From Flavobacteriaceae bacterium (GTDB lineage Bacteria > Bacteroidota > Bacteroidia > Flavobacteriales > Flavobacteriaceae): DNA of 56,205 bases. The notes below the pieces were generated by a model. The model did not search any database. It was not told where the DNA came from and saw only the letters and a list, made by a program, of their open reading frames with translations. Both the position numbers and the translations under genes were made by a program. Where the stretch lies: NCBI GenBank assembly GCA_947453885.1, contig CANGIF010000020.1, positions 1 to 56,205 on the forward strand, written 5' to 3'. Positions within the stretch are counted from its first letter, which is position 1; each line of letters starts with the position of its first letter. This document shows positions 9,401 to 17,000 of this stretch, in pieces.

Positions 9401-10781
9401 AAATAATTAATTGTCCAAAAACTGCCGAATTCATCATTTTTGAAGCACTCTTATACGTAATTTGATCTATTTCTATTTGCTGGTCTTGTTTAGTCAAACT
9501 TTGTATATGTGTAGCCTTATGTGCTATTTGAAATGCAATAAACTCTACAATAATTACTGCACCATCTATTATAATCCCAAAATCTATTGCTCCTAAACTC
9601 ATTAAATTGGCATCTATTCCAAAGATGTTCATAAAGGAAAGTGCAAACAACAAACATAATGGAATTACGGAAGCAACAACTAATCCAGATCGCCAATTTC
9701 CTAATAGCAATACAACAACAAAGATTACTATTAAACATCCTAAAATTAGATTCTCTGCTACAGTAAAGGTAGTTTTTCCAACCAATTCACTTCGTTCCAA
9801 AAAACCATTTATGTATACACCTTGTGGTAAATGTTTCTGAATTTCTGCAACTCTCGTTTTTACATCGGTTATAACTTGTTTAGAGTTTGCACCTTTCAAC
9901 ATCATAACTTGCCCCAACACTTTTTCTCCTTGACCATTACCAGTAATAGCTCCAAATCTTGTAGCTGAACCAAAGTGCACTTGTGCTACATTTTTAATGT
10001 AAATAGGTAATCCATTATTGTTTTTTACAACAATGTTTTCAATATCTTCAAGTGAATTTACTTTACCTTCACCTCTAATAAAATAACTTTGGTTCACTTT
10101 TTCAATATAAGCACCACCTGCAACACTATTATTATTTTCTAAAGCCGTATAAACTTCACTAATTGAAATATTCATTGCTTTTAATTGTGATGGTACTATA
10201 GCGACTTCATATTGCTTTAAATAACCACCCCAAGTATTGATTTCTACTACTCCTTTGATACCTGACAATTGTCTTTTAATTACCCAATCTTGTAAAGTTC
10301 TCAAGTCTTCAACTGTATATAAACTTTGAAATTGAGGTTTTACTTCGATAGTATATTGATATACTTCGCCCAAACCAGTAGTAATGGGCCCCATTTCAGG
10401 TGTACCAAAACCTTCTGGAATTTTTTCTGTAGCAGCTTTCAACTTTTCAGCAATAAGTTGTCGTGGTAAATAAGTCCCTATTTCATCTTCAAAAACAATA
10501 GTAACTACCGATAAACCAAATTTTGATATTGATCGAATTTCTTTTACGCTTGGTAAATTTGCCATTTCAATTTCTACTGGATACGTAATAAATTGTTCAA
10601 TGTCTTGCGTAGAAAGATTTCTTGAAGTAGTAATAACTTGTACTTGGTTGTTTGTTACATCAGGAACTGCACCAATTGAAATTTGGGTAATCGAGTATAT
10701 TCCAAAGCTAAAAACTACTAAAGTAAAAAGTAATATAATGAGTTTATTTTTTAAACTAAAAGCTATTATTTTTTCTAACAT
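6447..10781 (-). CDS. CusA/CzcA-type heavy-metal RND pump fused to a TolC-like outer-membrane channel
   Basis: At 1444 residues this is about 400 longer than a usual RND pump. Residues 1 to about 1040 are a complete heavy-metal-efflux RND protein: an N-terminal membrane helix, a periplasmic porter domain, the membrane motif with conserved acidic residues near 395-410 (GAIDFGIIIDGAVIIVEF), a second porter domain and a final membrane bundle. After a Lys-rich stretch (KKEFKKAKFKIHK) there is a hydrophobic run ending in FAQ (A1067-Q1068) that looks like a signal peptide. Residues 1069-1444 resemble a CzcC/TolC coiled-coil outer-membrane factor. The reading frame is continuous with no frameshift. 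It is the first gene of the efflux operon and should export a divalent or monovalent metal by proton antiport. Confidence 0.93.
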   Translation of the reverse strand: MLEKIIAFSLKNKLIILLFTLVVFSFGIYSITQISIGAVPDVTNNQVQVITTSRNLSTQDIEQFITYPVEIEMANLPSVKEIRSISKFGLSVVTIVFEDEIGTYLPRQLIAEKLKAATEKIPEGFGTPEMGPITTGLGEVYQYTIEVKPQFQSLYTVEDLRTLQDWVIKRQLSGIKGVVEINTWGGYLKQYEVAIVPSQLKAMNISISEVYTALENNNSVAGGAYIEKVNQSYFIRGEGKVNSLEDIENIVVKNNNGLPIYIKNVAQVHFGSATRFGAITGNGQGEKVLGQVMMLKGANSKQVITDVKTRVAEIQKHLPQGVYINGFLERSELVGKTTFTVAENLILGCLIVIFVVVLLLGNWRSGLVVASVIPLCLLFALSFMNIFGIDANLMSLGAIDFGIIIDGAVIIVEFIAFQIAHKATHIQSLTKQDQQIEIDQITYKSASKMMNSAVFGQLIILIVFIPILSLSGVEGKMFKPMAMTFSFALVGAMLFCFTYVPVVASLFLKPKAENLNSYSNRLIQFMHKKYLPVITWALANTKKVLYGAVSLLVFTIILFSTMGGEFIPTLDEGDFVIQPVLKTGTSLSKTIQTTTKIEKIILKHFPEVKQVVSRIGAAEVPTDPMSMEESDIIVKLKPKSEWVSASSKDELADKIKIAIEHEIPNMDIEFTQPIEMRFNELISGTRSDVAIKVFGEDLNILAQKAHEIKSAIEKVPGASDVIIEKTKGLPQMAVKYDRAKIARYGVNIADLNDRIALGFAGRKVGTVFEGEKRFDLVIRLDKSNRKDLDDLKNLYVSVANGEQIPLSELATIFYTEGPAKISRDNTNRRIVVGINVRNRDLQSVVTDIQKIVDSKIKLPAGYYVKYGGQFENLQSAKARLAIAVPIALFLIFILLYFAFGSVKEALMVYSAIPLSAVGGVLLLWIRDLPFSISAGVGFIALFGIAVLNGIVLIEHFKELKHQGIKDMDELILKGTTDRLRPVLLTAAAAALGFLPMAISASAGAEVQRPLATVVIGGLFTATLLTMIVLPILYKVFDKKEFKKAKFKIHKSNTFTILLLLLTTWNFAQSTPNDLDQLVAKTLENNKGIKAAAFQVEKSQALLKSAYSFDKTNIFYSYDQNNLAVNNEPLKVFGIQQKINFPTVYGAQKRLNTAELEKEKAIYALKKNKITFEVSKLYYQILYLQNEEKLYQYLDSLYENFSKASDRKFELGETNYLEKITAQAKFKKVRTSLAQIQNDKNAHYETLQSYVQANDKIVILSNKIEPLPKVSSEISQSFYDTYLQSLGKTYKNQLSIQKQNWLPDLSFEYFQGKNNGISQALYGFQIGMSFPILYSGIAAKQKAAQFELQSWEQQNENEKQKIIQFIAQKKAELLKYQESINYYETFGKKLSAEIIKVGNRSYKQGEIDFFQYIQSLENATTIQVDYLEAVNQYNRIQLEIQYINY

Positions 10782-10832
10782 GGCGACTGATTTTTTAACA
10801 CTACAAATATAAAGCTATAAATTTCAAAAACG

Positions 10833-10871
10833 CTTAAGAGCTACTTAAGGATATCTTATTGCTTACTTAAA
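10833..10871. promoter_or_regulatory. Phased CTTAAG hexamers upstream of the RND operon
   Basis: CTTAAG occurs at 10833-10838 and 10844-10849 (five-base spacer, 11-bp step), and a near copy CTTAAA at 10866-10871 is 22 bp further, so all three face the same side of the helix. Hexamer-N5-hexamer is the usual site layout for OmpR-family response regulators. A -7 element TATATTTG (minus strand) at 10804-10811 lies between these sites and the pump gene. The regulatory role is inferred. Confidence 0.4.
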
Positions 10872-10961
10872 TCTATTTTAAAATTAAAATAAAGATATCA
10901 CTATAGTTATACATAAATTTATATTTAAAAACTAGATATTGCAAAAAAACAACCAAATAAA

Positions 10962-11006
10962 AAAGGCATTAAAATTAGTTTGATGCAAACTAATTTTAAT
11001 GCCTTT
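10962..11006 (-). terminator. Terminator with a perfect 21-bp stem
   Basis: A perfect 21-bp inverted repeat (10962-10982 with 10986-11006) with a 3-base loop is followed on the minus strand by a T-rich tract. It sits 24 bases after the stop codon of the giant surface-protein gene and should terminate it. Confidence 0.85.
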
Positions 11007-11030
11007 AAACATTTATAAAGTTACTTGTGT

Positions 11031-14000
11031 TTAATTCATAACTTTTTTGGTAACAACAGATTGAGTATCGGAAGTTATTTGAACAAGTAGTACTTGATTA
11101 CCAATTGCTGCCGAATCTAAAGCAATTTGAGTAGCGTTCACTTTCTTTTTTTCTACTAATAATCGTCCACGAATATCAAAAACCTTAACGTTATCAATAA
11201 CTGTTGCACCTGCGTTTATGTGAATTGATCCTTGGTTTTTGTAAACAATTACTGATTCTTCTGAGAATTTTGGTGTATTAGTTGTCAAAGTAGTATTTTG
11301 ATACAATATGTCAAATCGGTTAGCAAATGTTCCATCAGTTGAAGCAAAAGTATAACCTCCTGTTTTTAAACTTTGTGTAATACCTAATTGATTATCTCTA
11401 ATCAAAATATCTTGATTTCCACTAAAAATACCTTCTGTTCTGTTGATTGAAATGGTATAATTATCTCCAGAATCAGTTCTAAATTGAACTGGTGCAACGT
11501 CAGTTACATCGAATAAAGGTCTAGCATTTATCGTTAATTCTTTACCTTCAACTACTGATGTTAAAGCTGTTTGACTGTCATTAATATAAACACCATCAAG
11601 ACCATCATCGTAATTATTGGTTCCATTTGGTACATAAGCAATCATTAATTGACCGTATTTAATCCCGGAAGAATTGGTAGTGTCCAACCAAAAACGATTC
11701 TTTTGACTTGTTCTAAAAAATTGATCCACATTATCGCCAATACGCATAGAATTGGTGAAATTCAAGGTAGATTGATTTGGTTTAACTCGAACCATGAATC
11801 CTTGTCCAACAGAAATTAAATTATCATCAAAATAGAATGTATGTCCATTATTTCTAGTACATCCCGCTGAAGTACAAGTTGAATATGAAGTTGAATTGTA
11901 CATATCGTTTGTTTTTCTCCACAACCAAATAGTACCATCTATAGTATTTTGGTTTTGACTTATAAATTCAGGTATTTGGATAGTTGATGGATAAGGATTT
12001 CCTACAGAATTGTATCTAAAATCAGTGCTTCCGCCATCAACTAAGCCCGATACAGTGTATGGACCGTTGTTTAAAGTTCCAACAAAACTACCGTTATAAC
12101 GAGCTGGTAAATTAGTTCCAGGAGTTAAACTATCAGGTCCATTAAAAGGTATCCAATTATTTGGCATTCTAATTAAATACCCTTTACCTATTCCAAAAGT
12201 AGTTTGATTTGGGTCTACCATATTATACAAATTAGTAAGTGTATTGTACGTGTAAAACCTTCTGTTGTTTGGTAAAACATTAGCTGTTAAAGGAGAGAAA
12301 TCAAACAACGTTTGACTACCTAAAACTGGTGATGACCACAATGTATAATCCAATCGGAACAAAGGAGACGATTTTCTTTTAACTGTAACCGTACCGCTAT
12401 TTGTTGCATCTGTAAGTTGTAATATATTTGAATCATTTTCCATTACAAAAGTACTTCCTGAATCTACAGTTATTGCTCCAATTGTTGTAATATTAAAGCC
12501 TGTATTTAAAACTACATTTGCACCGTTAGTAACCCACATTGTACATCCATATAAATTTACAGCTCCCGTATAATTACCCGTAAACACTATTGATTTTGTA
12601 ATGTTTATATCAGATGGTTCTCCGTTACTCCAAGTTGATCCATCCCAAACTGTGGCGATAATTGAAACTGTGGCAAAGGTAGAATATACAGGAGTACATT
12701 CGCCGTTTTGAATTACAGCTCTAAAAAAGGTAGTTGTAAACACATTTCCAATTGTTACCCCTGTTAACGTATCACTATCATTTGCAATATCTATTGGATT
12801 AGAAAATAAATAATCGGTTGATTTTTGCCATTTTAAAATTGTTCCTACATTTCCTGTTAAAATTAAATCTGTTGTTGGTTGTGTTCCAGAACAAATTACC
12901 TGATCTCCAGAAACTGTTCCCGCTACAGGAGTTTCATAAATACTAATAATCGCTGAATTTGAATAGGCATCAGAACAAGTACCGTTGTGAACAACTGCTC
13001 TAAAATAGGTGATTTCAGTTAAATTTCCAATTGTTACACTAGACAAAGTTGTACTAGTACTTGCAATATCAGTTGGATTTGTAAAAAACTCATCTGTTGC
13101 TTTTTGCCATTTAATTACATTTCCATTATTTCCGTTTAAAACTAAATCACTAGGAGCTGAACCAAAACAAATTTGTTGGCTTGAACTCACGCTACCTCCA
13201 ATAGAACTTGTAGTAGAAATAGTAACATAGTTTGAATTTGAGCTAGAACAAGTACCATTTTGAACTATTGCTCTAAAATAGGTTGTAGAAGCTAAATTTC
13301 CAATAACCGCACCTGATAAAACTGTTGCAGTACTTGTAATATCTGTTGGATTAGTAAAATTAACATTACTTGAACTTTGCCATTTTACAATACTTCCAAC
13401 ATTATTACTAAGTGAAATATCTGACGGTTGAGTATTTTCACAAATTGTTTGATTAGAACTTACAATTCCACCAACTGATAATGGAATTACAGTTACGGTT
13501 GTATAATCTGAATATGCTTCATTACAAATGCCGTTTTTAATAACTGCTCTGAAATAGGTTGTTTCATATAAATTTCCAATAGAAGTTCCTGGTAACGTTG
13601 CTGTAATACTATTTAAATCTGATGGTGAAGTAAATAAAGCATCTGTAGCTTTTTGCCATTTAACTATTGTTCCAGAATATCCAGATAAATTTAATGTTGT
13701 TGGATGATTACCGTAACAAATTGTTTGAGGTGCTGAAACACTTCCTCCAACAGAAATAGGATTGGTTGAAATAGTTACAAAGTTGGTTGAATTTACACTA
13801 GCACAACCTCCGTTTTGAACTACTGCTCTAAAATAGGTTGTTTGTGATAAATTTCCAATTTCATTGGACTGTAAAGTTGAAGCTGCAATAGATAGGTCAA
13901 TAGGATAATTGAAAGCACTATCAGTTGCACTTTGCCATTTTATTACATTTCCAGTTTGATTTGAAATGCTTACTGCCTCAGGTGATGTACCTGAACAAAC

Positions 14001-17000
14001 CGTTTGATCGTTTGAAACAACACCACCAATTGAAGGTGTAGAAACTGTTATTGTAGCATAGGTTGAATAAGCTACAGAACAATTATCACTTTGAACAACC
14101 GCTCTAAAATAAGTTGTTGTTGTTAAGATACCTATGTTTTCGGAAGTTAAGACAACCGAATTACTAGAAGTAATGTCAATTGGGTTTGAAAAAGTATAAT
14201 TGGTATCTTTTTGCCATTTTAATACATTCCCAACATGTCCAGACAAATTCAAATCAGTTGGTTGTGATCCAGTACAAATAGATTGATCTGGAGAAACCGA
14301 GCCACCTATTGTTGTTGGGCTAACAGTTATTGTAAGATGACTAGAGTTGTCAGGAGCTGACAATCCATTTTGAACAACTGCTCTGAAATGTGTTGTAGCA
14401 GTTAAATTACCAATTTCTGCTGAAGTTAATGTTGTTGAAGTTGAATTTATTGTTGTTGGATTTGGGAAAGTATCTACAGTATCTTTTTCCCATCTTATAA
14501 CCGTTCCTACATTATTGGTAACTTGTAAATCATTTGGCTGTGAATTGTAACAAATTGACTGGTTATTAATTGCTACTCCACCTTCTGTCATGGCATCAAC
14601 AGTAACCAATATCGAAGTTGAAGCACTTGCACTACAACTTCCATTTTGTACAATTGCTCTAAAATAAGTAGATTCTGTTAAATTTCCAATTTGCAAATCA
14701 CTTAAAACATTTGATGTAACGTAAATTGTTGTAGGACTTGTAAATGTAGCATCCAATGCTTTTTGCCAATATAAAATTGCTCCGTTACTACCTGTTAGTA
14801 TTAAACTTGTTGGAGCAGTGTTGTATCCGACATGCTCATCAGAAGCTACTGTTCCAGCATTAGTGATTGAATTTACTGTTACAACTACTGAAGCTGAATT
14901 AACACTTAAACATGCTCCATTTTGAACTACTGCTCTAAAATAAGTAGTTTGCGTTAAATTTCCAATTGTAGAACCTAATAAAACATTTGAAGTTGAGCTA
15001 ATATCTATAGGAGTTGTAAAACTTGAATTCGTTGCTTTTTGCCATTTAACTACAGAACCTACATTACCAGACAATGTGATATCTGCTGGATTAGTGCCTG
15101 AACAAATTGTTTGATTTGGTGTTAAAGTACCTCCATTAGAATTTGCATAAATAGCAATTACTGCATAACTTGAATATGCAACTGGACAACTACTGTATTG
15201 AACAACGGCTCTATAATAAGTGGAACCTACTGTTGAAATCAAATTTGATCCAGACAATGTAGCTGTTGTAACTGCTATATCAGTAGTTGAAGTAAAAGCA
15301 GAGTCAGTTGCTCTTTGCCATTTTACAATTGTACCGTTATTTCCAGACAGCGTCAATGTCGATGGCGTAGTACCATAACATAGTGATTGATTTGTCGAGA
15401 TTGAACCTCCTACCGATCCTGGATTTACAGTAACTAAAACAGCTGCTGAATTAGCAGATGCGCAAGATCCATTTTTTACTACAGCTCTTAAGTAAGTTGA
15501 ACTTGTTAAAGATCCAACAACAGCACCTGTCAAGGTAGTAGAAGTACTAATTAAATCTACTGGTGTAGTAAATGCAGCATCAGTTGCTGATTGCCATTTA
15601 GAAACGCTTCCTGTTTGACTAGAAAGAGTAATATTTGCAGGAGAAGTACCGCTACATATTGTTTGCGCTGATGCAGTAGTTCCTCCTACCGAGTTAGAAT
15701 CTATTGTTACTGCAAAGGATGTTGATGTTGCAGCGCTACAAATACTATTAGTAACTAGCACTCTATAATAACGAGTTGCAGGTTGATTCGTAATTGTATA
15801 TGTAGTAGACGTTTGTCCTGTAACATTATTAAAAGTTATATTATCTGTTGACGATTGCCATTGAATAGATCCTCTATTTCCAGTTAAAGTTAAAGTATTG
15901 GTATTGGTAGTAGTACAAACTGAACTAGCACCTGAAATAGTTCCTGCCAGTGACACCGGCGTAACTGTTACTGTTACTGAAGTTGAATATGCAGTACATG
16001 CAACATTTACTGCTTTAACTCTAAAGTAAGTAGTAGCAGTCAAATTGGTTGCTGTGTAAGTAGTCCCGGATTGTCCTGAAATATCTGTAAAAGTAAGGTT
16101 ATCTGTTGATGATTGCCATTGTCTTGTAGTTGTAATAGTTCCTGAAGAAGTAATAATTGAATTGTTAGTTCCTGAACAAACTGTTGCTGATCCACTTACA
16201 GTTCCTGCAGCAGCATTACCGCTTACAGAAATTGTAACATAATTGGATGAATTTGTATTTAAACATGATCCATTTTTAACAACAGAACGATAAAAATAGG
16301 TTCCAGTAGTTAAAGCTCCCATAGTTGCACTAGAAAGTGTATTTGAAGTTGAAGCTATTGTTATCAAACTAGTTGAAAAAGTACTACTTGTAGATCGCTC
16401 CCATCTAACTACATTTCCATTATTTCCAGTCAATGTTAAATTAGCTGGTGCAGAACCTGTACAAATTGTTTGATCGGATGATACTGTTCCGCCAATAGTT
16501 GTAGCGCTTACTGAAATTGTTACATAATTAGTTGAATAAGCCAACGAGCATACACCACTTTGTACAACTGCTCTAAAGTAAGTAGTAGCAGTTAAAGCCC
16601 CAATAGTTGCAGAAGTTAAAGTTGCAGAAGTACTAACAATATCAATTGGAGTTGTAAACAAAGCATCCGTAGCTTTTTGCCATTTTACTATACTACCAGC
16701 ATAACCCGCCAAAGACAAACTTGCAGGTGAAGATCCAGAACAAATCGTTTGATCGGAAGATACTGTTCCGCCAACTGTTAAAGCATTTACAGTAATTAAT
16801 ACTGACGACGAATTAGCAGTAGTCGTACATACTCCACTTTTTAATACAGCTCTGAAATACGTATTTGCCGTTAAACTACCTATTTGAGTTCCTGTTAAAG
16901 TTGTTGAAGTATTTGCAATATCTGTTAAACCTGCCGTAAAACCAGAATTAGTGGCACTTTGCCATTTTACAACATTTCCAGTATTTCCTGTCAAAATTAA

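Noticed and set aside
6447..10781. Frameshift or assembly error joining two genes
   Set aside because: The frame is open for the whole length, and such pump-channel fusions are known in Bacteroidota, so a natural fusion is more likely.
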